A DNA stretch of 38,105 nt from Parvibacter caecicola (GCF_003725335.1 NZ_QIBY01000020.1:1-38105); one strand, 5' to 3'. Counted from the first letter of the stretch, positions 15,241 through 23,058 are shown. Made by a program: numbers and translations. The notes: generated by a model from the sequence alone, not told the origin.

Positions 15241-15252
15241 TGTGCGTTTCAG

Positions 15253-15343
15253 TGGCGGAGGAGTAGGGATTCGAACCCTAGATGCCCTTGTGGGGCATAC
15301 TCACTTAGCAGGCGAGCACCTTCGGCCTCTCGGTCACTCCTCC
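15253..15343 (-). tRNA. tRNA-Ser(GCT), CCA encoded
   Basis: Acceptor GGAGGAG pairs with CTCCTCC, with discriminator G and an encoded CCA. The anticodon loop CTGCTAA gives anticodon GCT, which reads AGC/AGU codons. The long variable arm (ATGCCCC...GGGGCAT type) is typical of serine tRNAs. The T loop is GGTTCGAATCC. Confidence 0.95.
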
Positions 15344-15358
15344 AAACTGCAGTCGTTA

Positions 15359-15387
15359 ATAGTACCCCACCTTAGGGGCGCGGTCAA
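15359..15387 (-). promoter_or_regulatory. Promoter of tRNA-Ser(GCT)
   Basis: On the - strand, TTGACC, a 17-nt spacer and TACTAT lie just upstream of the tRNA 5' end. Confidence 0.65.
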
Positions 15388-15398
15388 TCGGCGGCCGC

Positions 15399-15427
15399 AA
15401 AAAAGCGCCCCGGAATCCGGGGCGCTT
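15399..15427 (-). terminator. Terminator of the FIST-aldehyde dehydrogenase operon
   Basis: AAGCGCCCCGGA/TCCGGGGCGCTT (15403-15427) is followed by six T on the - strand, 19 nt after the dehydrogenase stop. Confidence 0.8.
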
Positions 15428-15445
15428 CCACAGGCAAACGGCTGG

Positions 15446-16879
15446 TTACAGGATGTTCTTTAGCACGATGGACTTGGTGTGAGTCATCTCATCGAAGGTG
15501 CTCATAACGCCCTCGGTGCCGATGCCGGAGTATTTGTAGCCGCCAAACGGCTCCTCAAACGAGCGGTAGAAGCTGGCGCCGTTGATGACGCAAGCCCCCG
15601 CCTCCATGGCGCAGGCCACGCGGGCGCAGGTTTTCTGGTCGGCCGAGAACACGCAGCTGGACAGGCCGAAGATGGAAGAATTGGCAATGGCCACAGCCTC
15701 TTCCTCGGTGGCAAACGAGATGATGGGCACCACAGGGCCGAAGATCTCCATGTCCTTCGCCACGTCGGCGGCGGCGGGCACGTCCACGATGACGGTGGGC
15801 TCGATGAAGGCGCCGTTGCGCTTGCCGCCCAGCACAATCTTGCCACCCTGCTCCACCGTGAGGTTGATTTGGCGCTCCACCTCGATGGCCGCCTTCTCGG
15901 AAATCAGGCAGCCGATTTGGGTGTCGTCCTCGGCCGGCATGCCCTGCTTCAGGGCGGAAATCTTCTCCACCACCTTGTCGGTGAATTCCTGCACGCGGGA
16001 TTCGTGCACCAGGAAGCGCTTGGAGGCGCAGCACACCTGGCCGGTGTTGTACATGCGGCCCCAAATCACCTCGTCGGTGGCCAGGTCCACATCGCCGTCG
16101 GCCATCACGATGAAGGCGTCGTTGCCGCCCAGTTCAAGTGCAGTGTGGGTGAGGGTCTTGGCCGCCACCTGCGCGGTCTCGATGCCCACCTCAGTGGAAC
16201 CGGTGAGGGTGATGAGGTCGATGTCGGGGTTGGCGCACAGCTCGTGGCCCACCACGCTGCCGCGGCCAGTGACAATCTCGATGGCGCCGGGGGTGACGCC
16301 CGCCTCGCCCAGCAGCGCGGTGAGCATGCACAGGGTAAGCGGATTGTCGGTGGAGGGCTTCACGATGCAGGAGTTGCCGGCCAAAAGTGCCGGGGCCACC
16401 TTCTGGTCGAACAGGTCGCAGGGGAAGTTGAACGGGATGACGGCGACCACCACGCCCAGCGGCTCTTTACGGGTGATAACCACGGTGGTCTCCTGGCCGG
16501 GCTCGCTGCCGGCGGTAATCACCTCGTCGTAGAGGTGCTTCGCCCGCTCCGAGAACGCCTTGAACGCAATGGGGATGTTGCCAATTTCCGCACGGGCCTC
16601 GGTGATGGGCTTGCCGGTTTCGTCGGAAAGGGTGCGGGCCAGCTGCTCCTTGTCGCGCTCCACCAGCTCCAAAAACTTCATCATGATCTCGGCGCGCTGC
16701 CAGGTGGGCACCTTCGCCCACACCTTCTGGGCCGCCTTCGCGCACGCCACCGCATGGGCCACGTCCTCGGCCGTGGCGGCGGGAACGGTATCCACCACCG
16801 CGCCCGTTGCCGGGTTCACCACGTCGATGGTCTCGCCCGTGGAAGCCTCAACCGCCTTGCCGTCAATAAACATCTTCAT
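15446..16879 (-). CDS. NAD(P)-dependent aldehyde dehydrogenase
   Basis: The 477-residue protein has all the main ALDH superfamily marks. These are IPFNFP with Asn151, KPS with Lys174, LTGSTEVG for the cofactor, LELGGND with general-base Glu249, GQVCCASKR with nucleophile Cys283, and a C-terminal EPFGGYKYSGIG. The enzyme oxidises an aldehyde to the acid or acyl group in the cytosol. Lactaldehyde- or succinate-semialdehyde-type substrates are typical for this subgroup, but the substrate cannot be read from sequence. The start ATG at 16879 follows AAGGAG. It begins 30 nt after the FIST gene on the same strand and ends at a strong terminator, so the two form an operon. Confidence 0.92.
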   Translation of the reverse strand: MKMFIDGKAVEASTGETIDVVNPATGAVVDTVPAATAEDVAHAVACAKAAQKVWAKVPTWQRAEIMMKFLELVERDKEQLARTLSDETGKPITEARAEIGNIPIAFKAFSERAKHLYDEVITAGSEPGQETTVVITRKEPLGVVVAVIPFNFPCDLFDQKVAPALLAGNSCIVKPSTDNPLTLCMLTALLGEAGVTPGAIEIVTGRGSVVGHELCANPDIDLITLTGSTEVGIETAQVAAKTLTHTALELGGNDAFIVMADGDVDLATDEVIWGRMYNTGQVCCASKRFLVHESRVQEFTDKVVEKISALKQGMPAEDDTQIGCLISEKAAIEVERQINLTVEQGGKIVLGGKRNGAFIEPTVIVDVPAAADVAKDMEIFGPVVPIISFATEEEAVAIANSSIFGLSSCVFSADQKTCARVACAMEAGACVINGASFYRSFEEPFGGYKYSGIGTEGVMSTFDEMTHTKSIVLKNIL

Positions 16880-16909
16880 AGAAATAAACTCCTTTGCTTG
16901 GGAATTAAG

Positions 16910-18085
16910 CTAGTTGCTGAAACCGGTGAACGACAGCATGAGGCCGCCGCAAGTGTTGTTGTTGTCACTCTCGAAGCCGTACTCGCCGAAGGTGAACTCC
17001 ATGATGTAAGGCACATCGCCGGCCACTTCGGCCACGGCCGCGGCCACCTCGCCGATGCGGGCGTCGATGCCGGCGCGACGGCCGCCGCAGTGCACCAGAT
17101 GGAAGGCCGCCGGCTCGCCGGGCATGCGGTCGATCAGCTGGCGCAGGGTGTCGGGCACCGACTGGATCAGCTCGTCAACGGTGGCCTCCATGCGGATGAC
17201 GCAGGTTTTCTCGGTCACGTTATTGCCCACGTTGATGGAGAAGTCCTCGTTGCCGTTCATGGGATGGCGGATGGCGATAAGGTCGCCCAGGCGGTCCTTC
17301 ACGCCCAGCGGCGAAAGCACCGTGTAGGCCAACAGGTTGCCGCCGGCGATGTCGTCGTCGCTGCAGCCGGCCCACTCTTGGAGCTTCTTGGCGGCCGGCA
17401 CGCCGTCGATTTCGGCGATGGTGCGGTTGCCCTCCACCTTGGTGATGACGCCGAAGTCGTCGGTTTCACGGTAGGCGCCGGTGAACACGTTGGTCATGCT
17501 AGGGGCGTTCCAGAAGAACGCGGCCACGCAGCCGTCAGCGAAGGACTGATCGCCCGCGTACAGCTTCCAGTTGCCGGCGATGGTGTTGTCGGCGGCGGAA
17601 CCACCGAAGAACGGCTCACGGCCAATGACGGACGAGATGCCCTTCAGGTAGAACTCCTCCTCGGCCGGAGAAGCGGCCATGTAGAAGTACTCGGGGGCGA
17701 AGTCGGTCTCGGCCAAATCGAGCGCGGTTTCAGCCATGGCGACGCCCGCTTCCACCGGATCGTCGTTTTCGGCGCGGTTGGCCGCCACCACCGAAACCAC
17801 CATCTCGGGGTCGGCCAGCGCCATCACGCCCACAAACGGCACATCGCCGCCCACGTAGCCGGCGCCGGGCACCACTACGCCGGTAAAGGACGTGTTACCC
17901 AAAACGGGCACATCGGGGATGGCCTCGCCAATGCCGGCCACCACTTCGTCAACGTTGTAGTCGCAGCTGCAGTAGGCAAGAACCACTTTCACATCTTCGA
18001 GGCCTGCTCCAGCGGCGGCGGCTGCTTCGCGACCTGCGGCCCTGGCATCTTCAGCGGTGGATGAACCAACGTTTGCTTTGAACAT
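16910..18085 (-). CDS. FIST-domain sensory protein
   Basis: The 391-residue soluble protein contains the FIST N and FIST C domains. The N-terminal half includes VLAYCSCDYN, PVLGNTSFTG and GVMALADPEMVVSVV; the middle has FFGGSAADN, a hallmark of FIST; the C-terminal half includes PLGVKDRLGDLIAIRHP and ends with GEYGFESDNNNTCGGLMLSFTGFSN. FIST domains are predicted to bind small ligands, perhaps amino acids, and usually sit with signalling or metabolic genes. This protein stands alone without a kinase or HTH part. The start ATG at 18085 follows GAGGAGGTAG; the frame extends to 18148 without one. It is the first gene of a two-gene operon with an aldehyde dehydrogenase, so it may sense or hold a metabolite of that enzyme. 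Confidence 0.85.
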   Translation of the reverse strand: MFKANVGSSTAEDARAAGREAAAAAGAGLEDVKVVLAYCSCDYNVDEVVAGIGEAIPDVPVLGNTSFTGVVVPGAGYVGGDVPFVGVMALADPEMVVSVVAANRAENDDPVEAGVAMAETALDLAETDFAPEYFYMAASPAEEEFYLKGISSVIGREPFFGGSAADNTIAGNWKLYAGDQSFADGCVAAFFWNAPSMTNVFTGAYRETDDFGVITKVEGNRTIAEIDGVPAAKKLQEWAGCSDDDIAGGNLLAYTVLSPLGVKDRLGDLIAIRHPMNGNEDFSINVGNNVTEKTCVIRMEATVDELIQSVPDTLRQLIDRMPGEPAAFHLVHCGGRRAGIDARIGEVAAAVAEVAGDVPYIMEFTFGEYGFESDNNNTCGGLMLSFTGFSN

Positions 18086-18295
18086 TGCTACCTCCTCTGT
18101 GGCATGAACGGCGTAATTTTTTGCGCCAGCGGTCATAATAGACCTCAATTGCCCTCTTGAAGGTCAGGGTTTCGGATTTTTTTCCAAAGCCTTACGATGG
18201 GTTTCCAAAAGCTGAAGAGTCTCGCGATTCTTTATGTTATGAGGCAAGATAAACGGTTTGCCACCAGCCTTTGTGCTATTCTGAAACCTTACATT

Positions 18296-18383
18296 GGAGG
18301 CGTGTCCGAGCGGCTTAAGGAAGCAGTCTTGAAAACTGTCGTACCGAAAGGTACCGTGGGTTCAAATCCTACCGCCTCCGCCA
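18296..18383 (+). tRNA. tRNA-Ser(TGA), CCA encoded
   Basis: Acceptor GGAGGCG pairs with CGCCTCC, with discriminator G and an encoded CCA. The anticodon loop CTTGAAA gives TGA, which reads UCA/UCG-type serine codons. The long variable arm CGTACCGAAAGGTACC is serine-like. Confidence 0.95.
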
Positions 18384-18392
18384 GTTTTTTTC

Positions 18393-18424
18393 AGCCCCGC
18401 AGCTTCACGGCCGCGGGGCTTTTT
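18393..18424 (+). terminator. Terminator after tRNA-Ser(TGA)
   Basis: AGCCCCGC/GCGGGGCT (18393-18400 with 18413-18420) followed by five T on the + strand. Confidence 0.8.
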
Positions 18425-18512
18425 GCTGCTCATCGGCGCTGGCGCCGCACGAACAGGGAAAGCGAAATGGTGCGGCCCGAATGGGCGAGGCGAGACGACT
18501 TTGCATCCGTGC

Positions 18513-19223
18513 CTAGCGGCGCGTTTGGAAAAAGCGCCGCAGCAGGGCCTGGCACTCTTCTTCCAGGACGCCGGGGGTAACCTGGAAGCGGTGGTTCAGC
18601 CGCTGGTCTTGGTGGATGGCGAACAGGCTGCCCAGCGCGCCCCCTTTGGGGTCGGCGGCGCCGTACACGCAGCGGCTCACTCGCGAGCGCTGCATCAAGC
18701 CGGCGCACATCACGCAGGGCTCCAGCGTTACATATATAGTGCAGTCGGAAAGCCGCCAATTGTCCAGCGCCTGCTCGGCTTCGCGCATGGCGGAAAACTC
18801 CGCGTGGGCCGAGGCGTCCTTCAGCGCTTCGCACTGGTTGTGGCCGCGAGCTATCACCTGGGCCTCGGCCGTGGGCTTGCCGGTGGCGCGGTCGCGCGGC
18901 TGGTGCACCACCACAGCGCCGATGGGCACCTCGCCCGCTTGGGCCGCCAGCCGGGCTTCTTCCAACGCCAGGCGCATGAACGCTTCGTCCTGGGCCTGCT
19001 GGGCCTCTTCTGCTTCCTGCTTCCGGGCCAGCCGCGCCAGCCGTCTCGCCTCCGCTTTGGGCGTGCGGGCCAAGGGCGCGGATTCGGCAGCCCCGGGCGC
19101 CGGCCCAGCGCTCGCGCACGATGCCCCGCCGACAGCCGCCGCAGAAGAGGGCTCTTCGCCCGCCCCCAACGGTGCAACGGCGAACTCTTCTCCCTGTTCG
19201 ATATGTACCTGGTGGTTTTCCAT
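18513..19223 (-). CDS. tadA: tRNA-specific adenosine deaminase with an extended N-terminus
   Basis: The enzyme converts A34 of tRNA-Arg(ACG) to inosine; such a tRNA gene is in this window at 33730-33806. The deaminase domain covers about residues 79-236. His140-Ala-Glu142 and PCVMC (Cys170, Cys173) bind zinc and carry the proton-shuttling Glu. Common TadA proteins have about 150-170 residues; this one has 236 because of an Ala-rich, charged N-terminal stretch of about 78 residues, partly a predicted helix (AEARRLARLARKQEAEEAQQ in short form). ATG at 19223 lies 6 nt from a TATAAT box, with no ribosome site, so the message is probably leaderless and this start is favoured. Confidence 0.88.
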   Translation of the reverse strand: MENHQVHIEQGEEFAVAPLGAGEEPSSAAAVGGASCASAGPAPGAAESAPLARTPKAEARRLARLARKQEAEEAQQAQDEAFMRLALEEARLAAQAGEVPIGAVVVHQPRDRATGKPTAEAQVIARGHNQCEALKDASAHAEFSAMREAEQALDNWRLSDCTIYVTLEPCVMCAGLMQRSRVSRCVYGAADPKGGALGSLFAIHQDQRLNHRFQVTPGVLEEECQALLRRFFQTRR

Positions 19224-19229
19224 AGGCAG

Positions 19230-19257
19230 ATTATACGGTAAGCCCCCTGTGCTACAA
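19230..19257 (-). promoter_or_regulatory. tadA promoter giving a leaderless transcript
   Basis: On the - strand TTGTAG, 16 nt, TATAAT, then 6 nt to the ATG, so transcription should begin at or next to the start codon. On the + strand the same bases contain TACAAT at 19253-19258, a possible -10 for the small gene at 19310. Confidence 0.6.
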
Positions 19258-19309
19258 TCCCCTGCTACGGTGCTTCGCCGTTCGAGCGGCTCCTGGAAAG
19301 GAGACGCTT

Positions 19310-19396
19310 ATGGACCCACAGACAGTTATTGCCGTGTGCGAAGTGCTTCTGGTCGTGATTGGGATTATTGGTCTCGCGATGGCCAGGAGGGAATGA
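19310..19396 (+). CDS. 28-residue single-helix membrane peptide, holin-like toxin candidate
   Basis: ATG at 19310 follows GGAAAGGAG by 6 nt, an excellent ribosome site, and the frame closes with TGA at 19394-19396. The product starts MDPQTVIAVCEV, has a hydrophobic core of about 18 residues, and ends in MARRE. Size, single helix and positive tail resemble the short holin-like or TxpA/Fst-like type I toxins. A leftward terminator lies directly downstream (19419-19455), as expected if an antisense RNA overlaps the 3' end. It could instead be a harmless small membrane protein, or a leader peptide for ispE, 164 nt downstream. Confidence 0.55.
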   Translation: MDPQTVIAVCEVLLVVIGIIGLAMARRE

Positions 19397-19418
19397 TGAA
19401 CGGTTGAATTTGGAAGAG

Positions 19419-19497
19419 AAAAAGCCCCGCGCAGTTTGCAGACCTAGCGGGGCTTAACCTAACAAACGATGCTGCCCGAACTGGCGGGGCACCGCTT
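19419..19497 (-). ncRNA. Possible short antisense RNA opposite the small peptide transcript
   Basis: A terminator on the - strand (stem AAGCCCCGC, 19422-19430 with 19447-19455, then five T) has no gene upstream of it on that strand. A possible extended -10, TGCTAGACT, lies at 19504-19512 on the - strand; the -35 is poor. The RNA would be about 80 nt. The terminator is clear, the promoter is not. Confidence 0.3.
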
Positions 19498-19560
19498 TGG
19501 TAGAGTCTAGCACAATCAGCGCCTCCGGGAAAGAACCCCCAGATAGCAGACAGGAATCCC

Positions 19561-20595
19561 ATGAGCCAAGAATCTATGAACGTGAACATGATAGAAGCAG
19601 CCCGCGATGCCCAATGGGATCCGGCGCGTTTCCTGGGCCCTAACTACTTGCGACTTATCGCGCCGGCGAAGGTGAACCTGTTTCTGGGCATAGGGGCCAC
19701 GCGTGCCGACGGCCGCCACGAGGCCACCACCGTGATGCAGGCGCTGCTGCTGCACGACACGCTGTACCTGAACACTAAAGCCGAGCCCTGGGAAATGCCC
19801 GAAGACAGCACGCTGCCCCCGTGGCAAGCCATTGGCGGCCCGGCCGGCAACGTGCTGGTAAACCTGGACGTGGCGGACAAGGGCACTCCCCTGCCGCTTC
19901 AAACTGCTGCCGCCGACAACCTGGTGTTCCAAGCGGTGGATGCCCTGTGCCGCGCATTGGGGTGGGATAGCCCGCTGCAGGTGTCCATTCGCCTGGAGAA
20001 AACCATTCCCCATCAGGCGGGGCTGGGAGGCGGCTCCTCCGATGCCGCCGCCGTGCTGGTGGGGCTGGCCCAGAAGTTGGGGCTGGCGGCCAACGACAAG
20101 CGCATCAGCGAAGTGGCCCAGGCGCTGGGCACCGATGTGGCTTTTTTCCTGAAGGGAGGCGCCGCGCTGCTGGACGGCGCCGGCGAGAACTTCGTGCGCC
20201 AGCTGGCCCCGCTGAAAGTCCCTGTGGTGCTGGTGAAGCCGGAGGGGGGCGTTTCCACCGCCGCGGCCTACCAATCCTTCGACCAGCAGCCAGACGCGGT
20301 ACCGCCAGCCCTGCTGGCCCAGGTAGAAGCCGCCGCCGATGCCGCCGATGTGCCCCTGTTCAACAACCTGGACGCCCCAGCACGGCAACTGCTGCCGGCC
20401 ATCGCCGAGGTGGAAGAGATGCTGGCTTCTCACCCCGCCGTACGCGGGCATCTGCTGTGCGGCAGCGGCGCCTGCGTGTTCGCCATCACCGAAACCCAGG
20501 CGGATGCCCTGGCCCTGGCGGCGGAAGCGGGCAAACGCGGCTGGTGGGCCCGCACCACCAGCGGCTCCCCCCTGCGCGCCTGCGCCTTGGGGTAG
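19561..20595 (+). CDS. ispE: 4-(cytidine 5'-diphospho)-2-C-methyl-D-erythritol kinase
   Basis: This GHMP kinase phosphorylates CDP-methylerythritol in the non-mevalonate isoprenoid pathway. The 344-residue protein shows APAKVNLFLGIG near residue 35, DGRHEATTVMQAL after it, IPHQAGLGGGSSDAA (GHMP ATP motif), GTDVAFFLKGGAAL and the C-terminal LCGSGACVFA. It is somewhat longer than usual, with an N-terminal extension of about 30 residues and an internal insertion around PEDSTLPPWQAIGG. The start ATG at 19561 has AGGAA upstream; nearby ATGs at residues 6 and 10 are alternatives. A long perfect palindrome lies 19 nt after the stop. Confidence 0.93.
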   Translation: MSQESMNVNMIEAARDAQWDPARFLGPNYLRLIAPAKVNLFLGIGATRADGRHEATTVMQALLLHDTLYLNTKAEPWEMPEDSTLPPWQAIGGPAGNVLVNLDVADKGTPLPLQTAAADNLVFQAVDALCRALGWDSPLQVSIRLEKTIPHQAGLGGGSSDAAAVLVGLAQKLGLAANDKRISEVAQALGTDVAFFLKGGAALLDGAGENFVRQLAPLKVPVVLVKPEGGVSTAAAYQSFDQQPDAVPPALLAQVEAAADAADVPLFNNLDAPARQLLPAIAEVEEMLASHPAVRGHLLCGSGACVFAITETQADALALAAEAGKRGWWARTTSGSPLRACALG

Positions 20596-20614
20596 GCGCC
20601 ACGCGACAGGGGGC

Positions 20615-20676
20615 GTGACGGGGGGACGTGTACTTTTGGCACACCTGTGTGCCAAAAGTACACGTCCCCCCGTCAC
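20615..20676. repeat. Long perfect palindrome, GGGGGACGT family, copy 2
   Basis: Two 30-nt arms (20615-20644 and 20647-20676) are perfectly complementary around CT. Compared with copy 1 (9628-9688), several bases differ, and each difference is matched in the other arm. Related GACGGGG and CCCCGTC words flank it on both sides. Confidence 0.9.
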
Positions 20677-20719
20677 CCCGTCCCCCGTCATGCCTCGCCC
20701 TCGGTGCCCTATCATGCCC

Positions 20720-20736
20720 GTGCCCACGGTGGGCAC
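20720..20736. promoter_or_regulatory. 8-bp inverted repeat upstream of the LuxR gene
   Basis: GTGCCCAC and GTGGGCAC are separated by one G and lie 54 nt before the start codon. It could be an operator for the LuxR gene. TACAAT at 20777-20782, 8 nt before the ATG, is a candidate -10; no ribosome site is present, so the message may be nearly leaderless. Confidence 0.35.
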
Positions 20737-20790
20737 AAGCCATAAATCTACTCCCTTCCTCTCCCCCTTCCTTGTGTACAATATCGGGCC

Positions 20791-22237
20791 ATGAAAGGTT
20801 TTCGCGAAACATCGCCGTTGCTCTCCGTCGCTGGCGGATGCCTTATTGCCTGGCAGCTTTGCCTGTTTCTCTCTCCTTGCGCCTTTTTATCCGCCGAACC
20901 AGCAGAAGCGCTTTTGGCTTGCGGGCGCATAGGGTTTTTGGCTGGCTTTGCCCTCTTGCTTGTCCTGGTAAGCTTTACCGCCCCCGTTCGTCAAGCGCTG
21001 ATGACCCCCCCCCCACAGCTATCTGATGGCCGGCGGCATCGCAGCGCTGGGGCCATTCGCTGCCGGCCTGCTCTGTCAGCCGGAGATCACTCCGGTCGCT
21101 TGGGTATTTGTTGCCACAGGTTATGTGCTGGCAGGTGCCGCCTATGCCTGCCTGTTTCTCGGGTTCTGCGGCGCTCTTTCCGCAGCATCCCGCAAAAACC
21201 TAACACCATCGGTATTTCCCTGCGTGATTCTAGGCGCGGTTCTGTACCTCCTCTACAGCAATCTTCATGCACTAATCGCCTTTACGGCGCTGCTGCTTTT
21301 GCCTTCTGCAGCAGGGCTGGCGCTCGCCCAAAACGCGAACTCCCCAAATAAGCGACGCACAGGACGCTCATGCGCAAAGGAGTCAGAAGCCCGCCCAGGG
21401 CAACCGAATCACAACCACCCCATGAAATGGGGCACTGCCCTTAACGCTGCCTGCTTCTGGCTTGCCTTCGGCCTGACGTGGCCGCTTGGGTTGGGCCGCG
21501 CCCTGGCCACCAGCGAAGGGCTGCACAACCTCTCGCTCATGGTCGCAGCCATAACCATTGCTGCCACCGTAATTCTGGCAATTGCGAAGAAGCGACTCAA
21601 TCTCTCCCATACGGTGGTGGTGGCCATACCCGCGCTCGCCATCGGTGTAACCGTCGCAGCCGTCACCGGCTCCAATTACGCCACCCTTGCTTTTTCCCTC
21701 ATTTTCAGCGCCCGCATCCTTGTGGAGACCGAGCTCATCGCCCATTTCACCCTTCTGTGCCAGGACAAGCGTGCCGCATTTCCCGCCATTTTTACCAACT
21801 CTTTCTTCATCCTTTCGCTGGGAGAAATTGCCGGCATTACCATCGGACTGCTGGTGGGCTCCTTCAGGGCTGAAGGCCTGTTCTTCGCCCTTGCCCTGGT
21901 AGTCAACGCTCTGGTCATCCTGCTGGTGCTTTTCATTTCTTATGTGAACAAGAAGCTGCAGCTGGCCTATAAAGCCGAAGCAGCCAACCCCGCCGAAGCC
22001 GCGAGTATCGATGAGGCGCGCCGTCTAAAAGCCGAGACGTTTGCCAAAAAGTATGGGCTTACTAAACGCGAAGCAGAGGTGCTTGACCGCATTTTGCAAG
22101 GGCGAAACGTCCCCTTTATTGCGGAAGAATTTTGCGTCTCCCAAAGCACCATTCAAACCCACGTCAAGCATATCTATACGAAAATGGGCGTCCACGATAG
22201 GCAAAGCCTCATCAACATGATGAACCAGCAGGGTTAA
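20791..22237 (+). CDS. Membrane-bound LuxR-family regulator, out of frame at a C10 tract
   Basis: Two overlapping frames make one protein. The N-terminal frame starts at ATG 20791 and runs through hydrophobic segments to MTPPPQ at about 21020. The rest continues in the next frame from about 21014 (SYLMAGGIAALGPF) to the stop at 22237. Removing one C from the C10 run at 21005-21014 joins them into 481 residues, the normal size for Eggerthellaceae LuxR proteins with a multi-pass membrane sensor. The C-terminus holds a complete LuxR DNA-binding domain (LTKREAEVLDRILQG, then QSTIQTHVKHIYTKMGV). These regulators commonly control nearby respiratory reductases, here the dms-like operon. As written the gene is OFF, unless translation restarts at ATG 21026. 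A sequencing error in the run is the alternative. Confidence 0.85.
21005..21014 (+). repeat. C10 homopolymer at the frameshift point of the LuxR gene
   Basis: Ten consecutive C sit inside the coding region. C9 restores the frame; C10 sends it out of frame to a stop at 21349-21351. Runs of this kind change length by strand slippage during replication. Confidence 0.85.
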
Positions 22238-22295
22238 GCGCTCACGACCGCACGGTTGCAGGTGCGTCACATTTCCTCACCCCTCCCTTTCGAGA

Positions 22296-22309
22296 AAAAT
22301 CCCCTAGTT
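22296..22309. promoter_or_regulatory. 14-nt motif AAAATCCCCTAGTT, copy 1
   Basis: It lies 81 nt before the start of the ECF S-like gene. Its exact reverse complement occurs at 23045-23058 ahead of the dms-like operon. CCTAG and CTAGG arms extend it into a partial palindrome. It is a candidate LuxR binding site. Confidence 0.55.
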
Positions 22310-22389
22310 CCTAGGATGAATCGCGGAGTGGGCTATGCGTAAATTCATGCTGTTGCATAACGCAAAGCCCCAAAGAGAGAGGAATCACC

Positions 22390-23028
22390 ATGCCACCGCT
22401 CGTCAAGAACATGGCAGACACCGCGCTGCTATTTGTACTTTTCTTTGCCGTCGGTCTGGCAACACGCCTGCCAGCTCTATCGCTCCAGGAGCTCTATGGG
22501 CTCCATGCGGTTTTGGCGGCGCCACTTTACAGCCTCGCTATCGCCGCATCCATTCGAAGCCGTAACGCCCTTGTCCCCACCGTCATCGCCGCGCTTTGCT
22601 ACGGATTCTGCTTGGGCATGATGCACCCCGTCATGGCCTTAAGCGCCATATTGCCCGCAGCGGCGGCGGCCATCGCCTACGCCATCGCGCGCGGAGCCGC
22701 AGCGGAAAAACGGGCCCTTGTGACCGGAAGCACGTTCGGCATCGCCGTTTACCCCAGCACGATTGCGGGGGCGCTCTGGTTCAACGCCGTGCTTGCTCCC
22801 ACGTCTGCCAGCGGCATCATTCAGTGGGCAGCGCTTTTCGGCATCGCCGTGGCCGCTTCCGTTCTCGCGGCAATTGCTGGGTGCCTGTTGACCTCCAAAG
22901 TCCAAGCCCTTTTGGAGCAGGCCGCGGCGAAGGAAGTCGCCGGGGGGAGCGCAGCGCCGCAGCCTCAGGAAATCGACACCCCCATCCTCGAAGCCCTGGA
23001 TGATATCACCGCAGGTCGCATCGTATAA
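22390..23028 (+). CDS. Six-TM membrane protein, ECF transporter S-component-like
   Basis: The 212-residue protein has six hydrophobic segments, then about 35 soluble, acidic residues at the C-terminus. Size, helix number and the pattern of Ala/Gly-rich helices resemble substrate-binding S subunits of energy-coupling factor transporters, for example the MptD-like group, but no diagnostic motif is visible. No A or T subunit genes are near, which is usual for S subunits that share an energising module. The start ATG at 22390 follows AGAGAGGAATC. It lies between the LuxR gene and the dms-like operon, and both it and that operon have the 14-nt motif upstream, so it is probably under the same control. 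Confidence 0.6.
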   Translation: MPPLVKNMADTALLFVLFFAVGLATRLPALSLQELYGLHAVLAAPLYSLAIAASIRSRNALVPTVIAALCYGFCLGMMHPVMALSAILPAAAAAIAYAIARGAAAEKRALVTGSTFGIAVYPSTIAGALWFNAVLAPTSASGIIQWAALFGIAVAASVLAAIAGCLLTSKVQALLEQAAAKEVAGGSAAPQPQEIDTPILEALDDITAGRIV

Positions 23029-23044
23029 TTTCGCCTCTCCCCCA

Positions 23045-23058
23045 AACTAGGGGATTTT
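23045..23058. promoter_or_regulatory. 14-nt motif AACTAGGGGATTTT, copy 2 (inverse of copy 1)
   Basis: It lies about 118 nt before the dmsA-like start codon. A partial relative, ATCCCCTGATTA, follows near 23074, so two half-sites may flank the promoter. Confidence 0.55.

Noticed and set aside
15479-18064. Long open frame (861 codons) on the + strand
   Set aside because: It is antisense to the aldehyde dehydrogenase and FIST genes, is rich in His, Gly and Val as expected from mirrored GC-rich codons, and has no recognisable motif.
20791-21351. Separate 186-residue protein in the first LuxR frame
   Set aside because: After the C10 run the frame turns from hydrophobic helices to Arg/Ser-rich sequence, the sign of an out-of-frame tail, while the other frame continues the membrane domain.
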